Assembly: GCF_021729155.1 (NCBI RefSeq)
Contig: NZ_JAJQYA010000019.1
Coordinates: 25,492 to 89,491 of the forward strand
Source: Membranihabitans marinus
Lineage (GTDB): Bacteria > Bacteroidota > Bacteroidia > Chitinophagales > Saprospiraceae
DNA length: 64,000 nucleotides
Direction of reading: 5' to 3'
Positions 10,064-20,500 of the stretch are shown piece by piece (within the stretch, counting starts at the first letter, position 1; each line of letters begins with the position of its first letter). Below the pieces are notes generated by a model, which did no database searches, had not been told where the DNA came from, and saw nothing but the letters and a program-made list of their open reading frames with translations. The position numbers and the translations under genes were made by a program.

Positions 10064-12619
10064 TTGAAAGTAAAATTCTGGAGCTTCGGTATTATTATAT
10101 TAGTCTGTATCGGAGGTATATCAGTGGTTCATTTAAGTGCTCAATCCACAGATTTTGGGGACAAGATAGTCGCCTCGAAGGATTCACTTCCTTATTGGGA
10201 TAGTTTGAGTACAAATTATATCTTTTCAGGGAGTTACGATTCTAGTAAAATCATTTTGTTGAAGGGCTTACCCATTATTAAATCCAGTCAAGACTGGGAT
10301 TTGTTAGTCTTTTTCTTATTTAAATTGGGTTATATAAAAGAACAGTTGGGGAAAGATCCAGCATCTGAATATTTGGAAGCGGTTCGAATAGCTGAAAAGT
10401 ATAATGTCAAAAAGCATCTCGCCATGTTGTACCAAAAGGTAGCTTATGTGGAGAAAAATCGAGGTCGATTACCCCTGGCTGTTGAAAATGCTGAAAAAGC
10501 AATTAAACTAGCAATTGAATTAAATGGAAGGCCAGATGCCGCGCAATTGGTTAATTTAAGTTGGTTTCGTCATGAAAACAAAGAACCATTAAAGGACTGT
10601 TTGGAAAGTTTGAATAGAGGTGAATCATTATTTGCTAATGAACCAGGTTCTTTACAGTTAATTTATCACGGTTTTTCAGAATTGTATTTGTTTAAACGAG
10701 AGGATTATTCAAAAGCATTGATATATTTAGATAAGGCTCTTGCCGTGAAGTCTGACAGATATAGGACGAAATCATTGGCCAATAAGGCCATGGCTTTGGA
10801 TGAATTGGGGCGTTCATTGGAAGCGTTGGAATATCAGCAATTGGCAATGGAATCGTATTTTCCTGATTATGAAAGAGAAGATATACTTTCTATCCCTAGA
10901 TTGAATCCCAATCTGACTTTTAAACAGCATTGGTATCCCCAAAAACTGGGTAAATATTTGCTTCGTATGGGCTTGGAAACAGAGGATGTCGAGTCTTTAC
11001 AATCTGCGCTAGTGGCCATCGATCGCTCTGTAGAAATGTTAGATTTTTATCGACTTTCCTTAAATCGGACCGAAAAAAATACTTTCGCCAAGTATCAGAG
11101 GAAAAATGTGGAATTGGGCATAGAAATATGCTACCAACTTTGGCTACATTCTAAGGATCAACATTATCTCGATCGCATATTGGGATTTATGGATCACGGA
11201 AGATCGATGGTATTATTAGAGAAAGAAACTTGGCTTGAAATTTCAACCAATACCCAAGAGTTTCGACAAATAGATAGTCTGTCACGTGAAATTCAATCCA
11301 TATCAATAAATCCTGAAATCGAATCGACAAAAGTTAGCGATTCCTTAGTGGCCGAGATGACGGATGATTTAATTCGGTTAAAGAACGAGTTGAGAAAGGA
11401 TAATACAGGGTTGTTTGAAAGTCAATTTCCTGACTTTATAAGTTTAGAAGAGGTCTTGGATCAAATAAGTTCAACGAATCATGCTGTTATTAGTTATTTT
11501 ACAACAGCTCATCATGTTTACACTTTAGGAATATCGAAAGATACCGTATTTGTGATTCAAAATAAAAATATTGGTATTGATTCCATTGCTTCCAAACTTC
11601 ACAGTCTCTTAAAGACTAAGTCGTCAAAATATCAATCATTGACAGGAGTTTTATACGATGAACTTATTGCCCCTATTTATCCGCAATTGCCTCAGAAGCA
11701 TTGGACTATCGTTCAGGATTATTCATTTGATTTTATTCCCATTGAAATATTGCAAACCAGCTCTGTGGGGGCAGGAAGGGAAATTCTTTTACGGGAAAAA
11801 ATTATTAAAAAAGCACCTAGTATTACGCTGTTTTTTAAATCTAATAAGAGGACTTTTAAGCAAGAAATGCTGGCCATGGCCCCTAGTTTTCAAGAAAATT
11901 TCAGTGATAATAATCAACGAGGCGATGACGTAGGTCTTGTCCAGCTTCAAGGAGCAAATGATGAAATAGAGGAATTAAAATCTATTTATTCAGGCAGGTT
12001 TTTATCTGGGAAGGAAGCAACAAAATCATTCTTTTTGGACAATGCCCATAAATATAAATATTTGCATTTAGCTACTCATGCCATCATTAATGAAGATCGT
12101 CCTGATGCCACGAGTTTGGCTTTTTATTCAGCGGAAGCAATTGGAAATGAGGATGGGTTTTTGCGTCAACATGAATTATATGGGCTTCAATTAAGTTCGG
12201 AATTGGTTACTTTGAGTGCGTGCAATACGGGAATCGGCAAAGTTTATCTTGGAGAGGGAATCTCTAGTTTGGCAAAGGCTATAGTTCATGCGGGTAGCAA
12301 TAATGTATTGATGAGTTTGTGGCCAGTAGACGATGCTGTTACTTCCGATTTAATGATTTCTTTTTATGATAATTTATCTCGAGGATATCAGGTGTCCGAG
12401 GCATTATCTAAAGCCAAAATTGATTTTATTAATTCCCATCCAGGAGACTTAAAACATCCCTTTTATTGGTCGGGTTTTGTATTGTTGGGAAAACAGTCAG
12501 AAGTCGTTACTTCATCAGGATTATATTTTATTAAATCAAATGCAGTATGGATAGGAGCGGGTCTGTTCCTATTCGTTGTTATAATTTTTTCGATTAAAAA
12601 TATATTTTTTAAAAATTAG
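10064..12619 (+). CDS. TPR-CHAT domain protein, predicted caspase-like protease, exported and membrane-anchored
   Basis: 851 residues from a TTG start; no ATG lies near the N-terminus. A signal-like hydrophobic stretch covers residues 6-24. TPR repeats follow to about residue 330, then a linker, then a CHAT domain over roughly residues 540-800. CHAT domains are caspase-fold peptidases with a His/Cys dyad. Here ATHA gives His672 and SACNTG gives Cys720, and the GEGISSLAKAIVHAG and SLWPVDD motifs are present. A C-terminal membrane helix (around 825-845) suggests anchoring with the protease outside the cytoplasm. It lies 111 bases after the probable anti-sigma gene. Substrate unknown. Confidence 0.85.
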   Translation: MKVKFWSFGIIILVCIGGISVVHLSAQSTDFGDKIVASKDSLPYWDSLSTNYIFSGSYDSSKIILLKGLPIIKSSQDWDLLVFFLFKLGYIKEQLGKDPASEYLEAVRIAEKYNVKKHLAMLYQKVAYVEKNRGRLPLAVENAEKAIKLAIELNGRPDAAQLVNLSWFRHENKEPLKDCLESLNRGESLFANEPGSLQLIYHGFSELYLFKREDYSKALIYLDKALAVKSDRYRTKSLANKAMALDELGRSLEALEYQQLAMESYFPDYEREDILSIPRLNPNLTFKQHWYPQKLGKYLLRMGLETEDVESLQSALVAIDRSVEMLDFYRLSLNRTEKNTFAKYQRKNVELGIEICYQLWLHSKDQHYLDRILGFMDHGRSMVLLEKETWLEISTNTQEFRQIDSLSREIQSISINPEIESTKVSDSLVAEMTDDLIRLKNELRKDNTGLFESQFPDFISLEEVLDQISSTNHAVISYFTTAHHVYTLGISKDTVFVIQNKNIGIDSIASKLHSLLKTKSSKYQSLTGVLYDELIAPIYPQLPQKHWTIVQDYSFDFIPIEILQTSSVGAGREILLREKIIKKAPSITLFFKSNKRTFKQEMLAMAPSFQENFSDNNQRGDDVGLVQLQGANDEIEELKSIYSGRFLSGKEATKSFFLDNAHKYKYLHLATHAIINEDRPDATSLAFYSAEAIGNEDGFLRQHELYGLQLSSELVTLSACNTGIGKVYLGEGISSLAKAIVHAGSNNVLMSLWPVDDAVTSDLMISFYDNLSRGYQVSEALSKAKIDFINSHPGDLKHPFYWSGFVLLGKQSEVVTSSGLYFIKSNAVWIGAGLFLFVVIIFSIKNIFFKN

Positions 12620-12725
12620 CGTTAACCTTTAAGTAAATAAAGTCCACCAATCATTTTAGAATCGCATCTCCCAGACCATGAATGTGTCTCGGCGATCAAT
12701 TTTTTATAACCTAGAAAATTTTAAA

Positions 12726-13424
12726 ATGAAAATTACCAACTTTTATTTCCTTGCTTTGACATTCGCGATGTTTTTGTGGACTAATTCCATAAATGCACAA
12801 GATTTTTCCAATAAGAAAACCACGATTGTACAGTTTGATTTTATGATATTTGAAAGCTTTTATAATGCATTAGATCCTTATTCACCAACGACAAGCCGAG
12901 AGAAATCTGATTATAAAACGGCTAAGGAATATGCGAATAAATTGTTTTTAGATAAGTTAAATGAAATGGTTTCAGAAAAATTAAAGACAGAAGTAGCCAT
13001 TCAATTGGAACCCATGACTGCATTGGAAGACTATAAGGTCGTATACAATCACTATGGTTTTCCTAATACCATCATAGCAAAACCAGTGATTAAAAAGGTT
13101 AGTAAAAATGGATATAGTTCAGATTATTATTTGGCAGTTAAGACGAATATTCAAGCGTCAACCGATATTTTGGGGAAGGCCAAGCTGGTGAATCAAGTGA
13201 AAGATCAAATAGATGTTGTCATCGTCCTATATGACGATAAAGGCAATAAACTCGATAAATTTGAAGGGAAGTATAAAGCTAAAGAAGCCAAAAAAGCGAA
13301 AAGTTTTCCTTCTGGAAAGTTCAATAAATTGGAAAGTGACTATATGGATCATTTGGTTGAAATGCTCCTGCCTGGTATCGAAGAAGCAGTGGATAAGGCT
13401 GTAGTTAATATGGTTGGAAGTTAA
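12726..13424 (+). CDS. Secreted protein of unknown function
   Basis: 232 residues from the ATG at 12726. This start is preferred over the ATG at 12678 because it places a clean signal peptide first (MKITNFYFLALTFAMFLW, with a cut after INAQ). The mature part is soluble, lysine-rich and without cysteine. It mixes beta strands (KTTIVQFDFMIFESFY, DQIDVVIVLYDD) with charged helices. I do not recognise the family. It sits 106 bases after the CHAT gene on the same strand and before the zinc-related lipoprotein, with no obvious operon link to either. Confidence 0.6.
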   Translation: MKITNFYFLALTFAMFLWTNSINAQDFSNKKTTIVQFDFMIFESFYNALDPYSPTTSREKSDYKTAKEYANKLFLDKLNEMVSEKLKTEVAIQLEPMTALEDYKVVYNHYGFPNTIIAKPVIKKVSKNGYSSDYYLAVKTNIQASTDILGKAKLVNQVKDQIDVVIVLYDDKGNKLDKFEGKYKAKEAKKAKSFPSGKFNKLESDYMDHLVEMLLPGIEEAVDKAVVNMVGS

Positions 13425-13443
13425 AGACTAAATTTTAAGTATT

Positions 13444-13510
13444 ATTTAAATGCAACATTGTTGCATGTGACTAACGGATAGTTATATTTGCATCATTATT
13501 GCATTTAAAT
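13444..13510 (+). promoter_or_regulatory. Promoter of the AztD-like gene with two overlapping palindromic operators
   Basis: A consensus Bacteroidota promoter is visible: TTG at 13461-13463, 19 bases, then TATATTTG at 13483-13490. A perfect 7-3-7 palindrome, ATGCAACATTGTTGCAT, at 13450-13466 covers the -33 element. A looser relative, TGCATCATTATTGCA, at 13489-13503 covers the start region. The outer flanks also form a perfect 12-bp inverted repeat (ATTTAAATGCAA at 13444-13455 against 13499-13510). This is the layout of a repressor-controlled promoter. Given the zinc-type product, a Fur-family regulator such as Zur is the natural candidate, but that is inference. Confidence 0.75.
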
Positions 13511-13519
13511 TATACATTG

Positions 13520-14731
13520 ATGATTAAAACTTTTTTAAATCCTTTTGTCGTATTTCTTTTAATGGGCTCACTTCTATTTTCTTGTGAAAAGGATGATATG
13601 GATATAGAAGTTGGTGAGGAAGACAAAGAATTTAGATATGTTCGTTTACTGGTTTCCGATGAATTGAATACTGATCTTTCTTATCTCAATCCCTTTAATG
13701 AAACCATTGAATCTTTCCATGCCCAGTATCCTGGATCTAGTTTGTATGCCACCGAATCTAAAAGGTATGCAGCTCTTATTCATCGAAGTAATAATTTGTT
13801 GGAAACATTCGATACTGGATTGGAATTCCACGGTGACCACGTAGATGTAAGGGGAACTCCGAAATTTGGTGCATTGATAGGAAATTCTGCTCAACCCACT
13901 CATTTTAAGAGTAGTAGAGGAGAGTTGATTACCTTTAATGATGGAGATGGAACTTTGTCTTTTGGCAAAGAGAGTGATATTCATACGGTTGGGGCAGAGA
14001 TGGAGAGTTTGGATCTCGGTTTAGAAAAGCATCACGGTGCTATGGCTTCTTTTTCAGATGGGACTTATGCAGTAACCGAAAAGGATTACAGTATTGAAGG
14101 TACTTTACCTGAAAAAGTGAAGATAGTAGATGGTGATGGAAATACGGTTCACGAGGCTGTGATTTCTACTCAAGGTATTCACGGAAATGCTTCAGATGGT
14201 GTCTATGCGGTCTTTGGATCTGTTGATGGAATATTGGTTGTGGAAAGCGATGGCAATCAGAAAATTATTGATTATCCCGGAGATTTTGGAACGGCATGGA
14301 TTGGAAGTATATACGAGACCAATGTGTCAAATAAATTTATCGGTTTTACTGCTACCAAGGGAGCCTATTTAATCGATGTTGCTGAAAATTCGATAACTGC
14401 CATTTTAGAAGACACTGAAATTATGAAATGTGTTCCCAGTTTTGATGGCAATCGTCTGGGTTTATTGTTGTATTCTGGGGTTTTAAAAGTATATGATTTA
14501 CATACTAATTCTGTGGATGAGGAAATTCAAGCCATCTCCCTTGTAGACAAAGATGAAGAAGGTAAGCCCAATATGAAATTGACTTCAAAATATGCCTATG
14601 TAATCTTCCCCAATAGCGGTGAATTATGGCAAATTCCCATAACTGATGATGGAATCAAGAAGGTGTATGCCTTGGGAGGAAGACCGTATCAGTTGGAGAT
14701 TTTGGGGTATGAAACCAACGAAAGTCACTAA
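13520..14731 (+). CDS. AztD-like zinc metallochaperone lipoprotein
   Basis: 403 residues from the ATG at 13520; an upstream TTG at 13499 lies inside the promoter. The N-terminus has a lipoprotein signal (MGSLLFSC), so the protein is anchored in a membrane. The body reads as a beta-propeller with His-rich loops: FHGDHVDVRG, PTHFKSSRG, FNDGDGTLSF, KHHGAM and GIHGN. The FNDGDG, HHG and GLHG-type motifs in this order resemble AztD, a periplasmic chaperone that passes zinc to an ABC transporter binding protein. No AztA/B/C genes are nearby. It may serve a transporter elsewhere or a TonB receptor. The match is from motif memory, so family assignment is probable rather than certain. Confidence 0.68.
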   Translation: MIKTFLNPFVVFLLMGSLLFSCEKDDMDIEVGEEDKEFRYVRLLVSDELNTDLSYLNPFNETIESFHAQYPGSSLYATESKRYAALIHRSNNLLETFDTGLEFHGDHVDVRGTPKFGALIGNSAQPTHFKSSRGELITFNDGDGTLSFGKESDIHTVGAEMESLDLGLEKHHGAMASFSDGTYAVTEKDYSIEGTLPEKVKIVDGDGNTVHEAVISTQGIHGNASDGVYAVFGSVDGILVVESDGNQKIIDYPGDFGTAWIGSIYETNVSNKFIGFTATKGAYLIDVAENSITAILEDTEIMKCVPSFDGNRLGLLLYSGVLKVYDLHTNSVDEEIQAISLVDKDEEGKPNMKLTSKYAYVIFPNSGELWQIPITDDGIKKVYALGGRPYQLEILGYETNESH

Positions 14732-14783
14732 ATGTTAGAAGTATAGAGAATATATTAATTAAGAGTATAAGTGTTGTGTGTAA

Positions 14784-14832
14784 TCACCTCATGATTTTAA
14801 CTGGAAAGTGAATCATGGGGTGATGTTTTTTT
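14784..14832 (+). terminator. Rho-independent terminator after the AztD-like gene
   Basis: Thirteen-base arms (14784-14796 and 14811-14823, one G-T pair) around a 14-base loop, followed by a run of T. It ends the transcript of the AztD-like lipoprotein. Confidence 0.8.
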
Positions 14833-15401
14833 AGAGATCACTCAATTATTATTGGCAGAATTCTAATTATTTGACTGGAAGGTAAAACTTATATTGGTTC
14901 TTTCTATGTAAACACTAGCCAGTATAGCGGTGAATATTAGAGTATTTGCCTCGTGCAAATACATGATTTTTTTCGTAATGACTGAATTTATATTATTCTC
15001 TATTAGATAGATCAACACTTAAATTTCAATTGATGATCACATAAAAATGAAAACAATGCATGTTATTATTTTCCAATTACCTCACAGTGTTTATTCTTCA
15101 CCAATATTATAAAAGGGATGAGATTGATCATTTAAAGGGAGACTAAAATTGGAATTTTCTGTATTGAAATAAGAGAAAGTGGAGTATTTAAAAAAATATA
15201 AAAACCTTCCATAGGACACCAGTTTAATATAAAAAATTCGGTAATGTTTACTTATGTCCAAATTAATTATTAATATTGTTTCGAAAAGATTAGCAAAAAT
15301 ATATTGGTTCTGAAATAGATATGATCGAATTTATGGAATTCGAATGAAGAAAGGGCGGATTAAAAAATTCGGATTTTGTCTAATAAGGAAGGAAATGGAA
15401 T
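14833..15401. other. Intergenic before the FecI gene, no gene seen
   Basis: 569 AT-rich bases with no supported gene. The leader immediately before 15402 is purine-rich (AAGGAAGGAAATGG) and may serve as a ribosome binding site. No promoter of full consensus was found. Confidence 0.5.
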
Positions 15402-15995
15402 ATGGGAAACGGTAATGTGAATAGTGATTTTCAACTAGTAAAGGCATTTATCAATCAAGATGATGACGGTTTTAGTCAATTGTTTGATCGATATAAGGAC
15501 GATGTATATACCTATTCCTTGAGTTTGTTGAAGCGTGAAGATTTTGCTGAAGAAATAGTCCAAGAAGTTTTTATGAAAATTTGGCTATACCGAGATCGAC
15601 TCGATATGAATCAAAATTTTAAATCATTTCTCTTTACACTAACCCGAAATTTTACCTTCAATTTTATGAAGAAGGCCGCCGGTGATCGCAAATTGAGGGA
15701 AGAAGTGTTCAGTTTAAACACTGAAGAATTTAGTCCTATCGAAACCGCCATTCAAGAAGAGGCCATGGAGAGTATAAAGCGAGAAGCCCTCGACTTATTG
15801 CCGCCCAGACGTAGAGAAATTTTTCAGATGTCGCGATTTGATGGTAAAAGTTATCAAGAAATAAGTCAAGAGCTGGGCATTTCTCTTAGTACGGTCAAAA
15901 GTCAAATGAGTAAGGCCTTGGAAACAATGCGCGATTTTATGAATCTTCATCGCGATATAACCATCTCTCTTGTCTTTGTGATGATGTATTTATAA
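15402..15995 (+). CDS. FecI-like ECF sigma factor
   Basis: 197 residues. Region 2 spans about 20-90 (FSQLFDRYKDDVYTYSLSLL, EIVQEVFMKIW), and the region 4 helix-turn-helix about 130-180 (LPPRRREIFQMSRFDGKSY, EISQELGISLSTVKSQM). This is the standard form of Bacteroidota ECF sigma factors that control SusC/SusD operons. A FecR gene follows on the same strand after 219 bases, and then a SusC with an STN domain, which completes the three-part surface-signalling chain. It probably drives transcription of the 17541-22455 pair. Confidence 0.9.
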   Translation: MGNGNVNSDFQLVKAFINQDDDGFSQLFDRYKDDVYTYSLSLLKREDFAEEIVQEVFMKIWLYRDRLDMNQNFKSFLFTLTRNFTFNFMKKAAGDRKLREEVFSLNTEEFSPIETAIQEEAMESIKREALDLLPPRRREIFQMSRFDGKSYQEISQELGISLSTVKSQMSKALETMRDFMNLHRDITISLVFVMMYL

Positions 15996-16214
15996 GTCCT
16001 TATTACTCCATACTTTAGGTGGGTTGCTCGGCTTTGGTATAATTGCGTGTAATGTTTGTGCAGGGGAATGAAGTATGGATTTATTTCAGTGTGTCGATAT
16101 AAAATTTATATTTTTTAAGGTAGGAGTAGTACTTTTTATTTTTTGAATTGTATTCTATTTAATAAGATTGGTTTTGTCCTCATTTTGGCAATTTCATTCT
16201 AGTGAATACAATAC

Positions 16215-17420
16215 ATGGAAAAGGGAAATAACATTCAGAAAGTACTGAGGAAATTTGTTGATAATACATGTTCCGAAGAAGAGCTTCAACAAATTATTGA
16301 TCACATCAATAGTGGTAAGGCATCACCAGATGAAGTACCTACCGTTGAAGAGGTATTGTCTATATTGGAGTCCAGACAAAAGTTAAGTGACAAAGCTGCC
16401 GCGGGAATTTATACTAATATTGTCGGTTCTAAAATCGCTCGAGAACGTGAGCCCAATCCTAAGTTGAGATATTTGAAAATGCATTGGAAATCTGTGGCTG
16501 CTGTAGCCGCCATTATTATAATGACCGGTTATGGTATTTGGACAACTACAGTTAATCCAGCTGAAAATAATAAGGATATAGTAGAACTTGTTGAAAGTCA
16601 ATTGAATCTGGGTGAAGAAATGATCACCTTGGAATTGGACAATGGCAAAGTGGAAATTATTCGTCCAGATGGCAGTGTTGTATTACAAGATGAAGAAGGA
16701 AATATACTGGGACGGCAAGATCAATCTGGATTAAATTATACAGAGAATAATGTGGAAGTACTGACCTTTAATACTTTGAAAGTGCCCTACGGAAAGCGAT
16801 TCAAGGTGGAATTGTCTGATGGGACGACGGTGAATTTAAATGCCGGTACTTCACTTCGATATCCAGTGAAATTTTTAGAAGACGAAGAAAGTCGATCGGT
16901 TTATTTAATGGGAGAAGCCTATTTTGATGTGGCCAAAAAGGAGGATCAACCCTTTATTGTACACTCCGAAGGTGTGGAAGTAGCTGTACTCGGCACGGCT
17001 TTTAATATGTCAAACTATCCTGAGGATGAAAACACAGACGTTGTCTTGGTAGAAGGATTGGTTCAATTGCAGACCGATAAGAAAGAGACCAATGACGATT
17101 CCGCTCACCTTCTCCAGCCTGGGTATAAGGCTAGTTTTGATAAACAGGAAAAGACTTTTTCTCAACAAGAGGTATCTACGTCCATATACACTTCATGGGT
17201 AAATGGAGGTTTGATCTTTCGAAATATGGCCTTTGAAGATATTCTCATTAAGCTAGAGCGCAAGTATAATGTAGAGATAAACAACACCAATGCCGCGTTA
17301 GCCGATGTCAAGTTCAATGCGAGTTTTGAAGATGAACCCATTGCCAATGTGCTGGAATATTTTAAAACCGTCTATGAGATAGATTTTAATATAGAAAACA
17401 ACGTAATTATTATTCAATAA
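16215..17420 (+). CDS. FecR-type anti-sigma factor
   Basis: 401 residues. A cytoplasmic N-terminal domain of about 90 residues is followed by one membrane helix (SVAAVAAIIIMTGYGIW, near residue 95). The periplasmic part contains the FecR core (FNTLKVPYGKRFKVELSDGT, LNAGTSLRYP, GEAYFDVAK, FIVHSEGVEVAVLGTAFN) and a C-terminal domain with VKFNASFEDEPIANVL that resembles the STN-like tail. It holds the sigma factor inactive until the outer-membrane SusC/TonB receptor signals. It pairs with the sigma at 15402 and the SusC at 17541. Confidence 0.92.
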   Translation: MEKGNNIQKVLRKFVDNTCSEEELQQIIDHINSGKASPDEVPTVEEVLSILESRQKLSDKAAAGIYTNIVGSKIAREREPNPKLRYLKMHWKSVAAVAAIIIMTGYGIWTTTVNPAENNKDIVELVESQLNLGEEMITLELDNGKVEIIRPDGSVVLQDEEGNILGRQDQSGLNYTENNVEVLTFNTLKVPYGKRFKVELSDGTTVNLNAGTSLRYPVKFLEDEESRSVYLMGEAYFDVAKKEDQPFIVHSEGVEVAVLGTAFNMSNYPEDENTDVVLVEGLVQLQTDKKETNDDSAHLLQPGYKASFDKQEKTFSQQEVSTSIYTSWVNGGLIFRNMAFEDILIKLERKYNVEINNTNAALADVKFNASFEDEPIANVLEYFKTVYEIDFNIENNVIIIQ

Positions 17421-17455
17421 AAAATTGCTTATGAAATAAGAACGACGAAAATAAA

Positions 17456-17486
17456 AATCGGGAATATGTTGGCGCACTTCCCGATT
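17456..17486 (+). promoter_or_regulatory. Stem-loop between fecR and susC
   Basis: Perfect nine-base arms (AATCGGGAA at 17456-17464 and its complement at 17478-17486) around a 13-base loop. There is no long T run after it, so it could be a weak terminator of the fecR transcript or a structure in the susC leader. Confidence 0.6.
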
Positions 17487-17540
17487 CATTATTAATGTGA
17501 TTACACGTAATTATTTAACCACACAAAACTATTTAAAGGT

Positions 17541-20500
17541 ATGAAAAAACTTCTTTACAAAATAAGAAGCGGCCATCTTATTACAAAAATTGATTTAAAG
17601 ATGAAGCTAAGCGTTTTTATTTTCTTCTCTACTTTCTTGACCATTCAGGCGAATACCAGTTATTCGCAGAAGGCAGATATAAGTATGAAGATGAATGGAG
17701 TGACGGTCGAACGCTTATTGGAAGAGTTGGAAAGTTCGACAGAATACAACTTTGTTTACAAGATTGAAGATGTTGATCTCAAGAGAACGGTGTCTGTAGA
17801 TGTAGCCAATGAAAGTATTGAGAATCTTTTGGATCATTTGTTTTACAACACAAAAACTGGATATAAGATAATCAAAAAACAGGTGTTTTTGGTCAAACAA
17901 AAACCTACTAGGTTAAACCGTATTTTACGGTTTTTACAGCCTAAAGACAACCAATTAAAGATCGTTCCAGCTGTTGTCGTAGATTCATTGACTGGTATGG
18001 TGGTCGATGAGTCGGGAAACCCACTCATCGGTGTAAATGTCTTGATAAAGGACAGCGATCGCGGTGTAGCCACCGATTTTGATGGTCGATTTTATTTGTC
18101 CGATGTCGATGATGAAGATGTTCTATTGATATCTTATATCGGATATCAAACCACCCAAGTGCCGATTGAAGGTAAAAAGTCATTAACAATAACCTTACGC
18201 GAGGATTTGCAAACTTTAGACGAGGTTGTCGTAGTCGGTTATGGGGTTCAGCGAAAGAGTGATTTGACTGGTTCTGTAGCTCAAGTAAAGGCTGCTGATT
18301 TGCAGGCCTATCCTTCCACTGGTATTACCCAAGCTCTGCAAGGTAGAGCGGCCGGTGTTTCTGTACAGACCAATAATGGAGGAGAGCCAGGCTCTTCTTT
18401 TAAGGTCAGAGTGAGAGGATCGACATCGATCAATGCAGGTTCAGATCCATTGTATGTAGTTGACGGATTTCCCGGTGGGAGTGTGCCCCCAGCGGAAGAT
18501 ATAGCCTCTGTAGAGGTGTTGAAAGATGCTTCGGCTGCTTCGATTTATGGATCCCGTGGCGCCAATGGTGTTATATTAATCACTACTAAAAAAGGAAAAA
18601 CGGGAGCACCGATGATTCAGTTGAATTCTTCAATTTCGTCGCAAAAAGTGTCTAAATATATGCCAGTAATGGAGAGGGACGACTACTTGGATTATATCAA
18701 TGAGATAGAGCCGGGAAGATTTGATTTGACAGGAAATTATCCCAATACAGATTGGCAACGGGAGGTGTTCCGCAATGGATTGCAACAAAACCATCAATTG
18801 GCTGTATCTGGAGGAGCCGATAAAGTCGATTACTACCTATCAGGGGTGATATACGATCAAGAAGGTATCATTATTAACTCTGAGGCCAAAAGATATACCC
18901 TCACCAGTAATTTCAATGTTCAATTAAAGGATAATATTAAATTAGGAGCTAACTTTTATGGAACTCAGTCTTCCAATCAAGGAGTATTGACTCAAGAGGG
19001 TACTGGAGGATCCGGCAATACCGGAGTCGTGTCTGGTGTATTGATTATGGAACCCATTGTTCCTATCTACAATGCTGATGGTAGTTATGCTATCTCTCCT
19101 ACTGGAGATCCCCATGACAATCCGGTTGCAATAGCCACTGAAAGAATTAATGAATCATTGGGTCATGGATTTCAAGGGAATTTTTTCACAGAAATTTCTT
19201 TGCTTAAGGATTTTACATGGAAGTCTACCCTAGGGTTTAATAATTGGAGTTCTAGGGCAGGTAGTTTTATTCCAACTACCCTAAACGCAGGACAGCAAAT
19301 CAATGGTGAAGGCTCTATCACTAATAGTAAAAGCTATAATATGGTCACTGAGCACTATCTTACTTATAGTAAGGAGTTGGCGAACATCCATAATTTGACA
19401 CTCTTAGGAGGGTATTCTTTTCAAGAGTTTAATTATGAATCTTCCAATGCTGCCAGTCGAGATTTTATAACCGATGCTTTTGAATATTGGAATTTGGGAG
19501 GAGGAGCTTTGGCTAGAAATCCGAGTTCTACCTTTGTGGAATCTGAGTTGGCATCGTATTTTGGAAGAATTAATTATCGATTGTTTGACAAATATTTATT
19601 GACCTTAAATGCTCGATACGATGGGTCATCAAGATTTGCCAAGAACCATAAATGGGCCTTCTTCCCATCTGGAGCTATTGCCTGGAATTTGGGCAAAGAA
19701 GAATTTTTGAAAAATATAGCCGCCATTAATGAAGTCAAATTGCGTACTAGTTATGGTATTACAGGAAATCAGGCCATAGGAGCTTACCAATCTTTGGCTC
19801 GATTTAGAACCATACCCAGTACCGTTATCAACAATACTTTGGTCAATGCTGTGGCACCCAATACAGTGGCCAATAACAACTTGAAATGGGAAAGTACAGG
19901 TCAGTTAAATGTTGGTTTGGACGTAGCGATCTTAGATCGTCGTATATCATTTACTGCAGAATATTATAATATGCGGACTAAGGATTTGCTATTTAATCTT
20001 CCATTGCCGCAGTATTCTGGTTATACCAGTTTGTTGAAAAACATTGGGGTGGTTGAAAACATTGGCTACGAATTTTCAATTTCTACGGTGAATATTGAAG
20101 ATGAATTGAGATGGACTACCGACTTTAATTTCTCTACAAACAAGAATAAGATCATAGAATTGCCGAATGGAAACGATATTTTTTCAAGTTCAGCGCCAGG
20201 ACATATGGTAGGTGTGGGCGCGACTCAGGTATTAAGAGAAAATTACCCCACTGGGCAGTTTTTTGGCTATATATATGAAGGAGTGTATCAGGAAGGTGAT
20301 GAATTTTTACCCGGAGCTGGTTTTGAACAAGAGGCAGGAGGAGAAAAGTTTAAGGATTTAAACGGAGACGGAAAATTAGATAATCAGGATAGAACCATTA
20401 TAGGTGATCCCAATCCCGATTTTACATGGGGTTTAAATAATTCCTTAGAGTATAAGGGGTTTGATTTAAATGTCTTTGTTCATGGTGTGATAGGAGGAGA

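Noticed and set aside
12678..12725. Earlier ATG for the secreted protein at 12726
   Set aside because: The added 16 residues are charged and would bury an otherwise perfect signal peptide.
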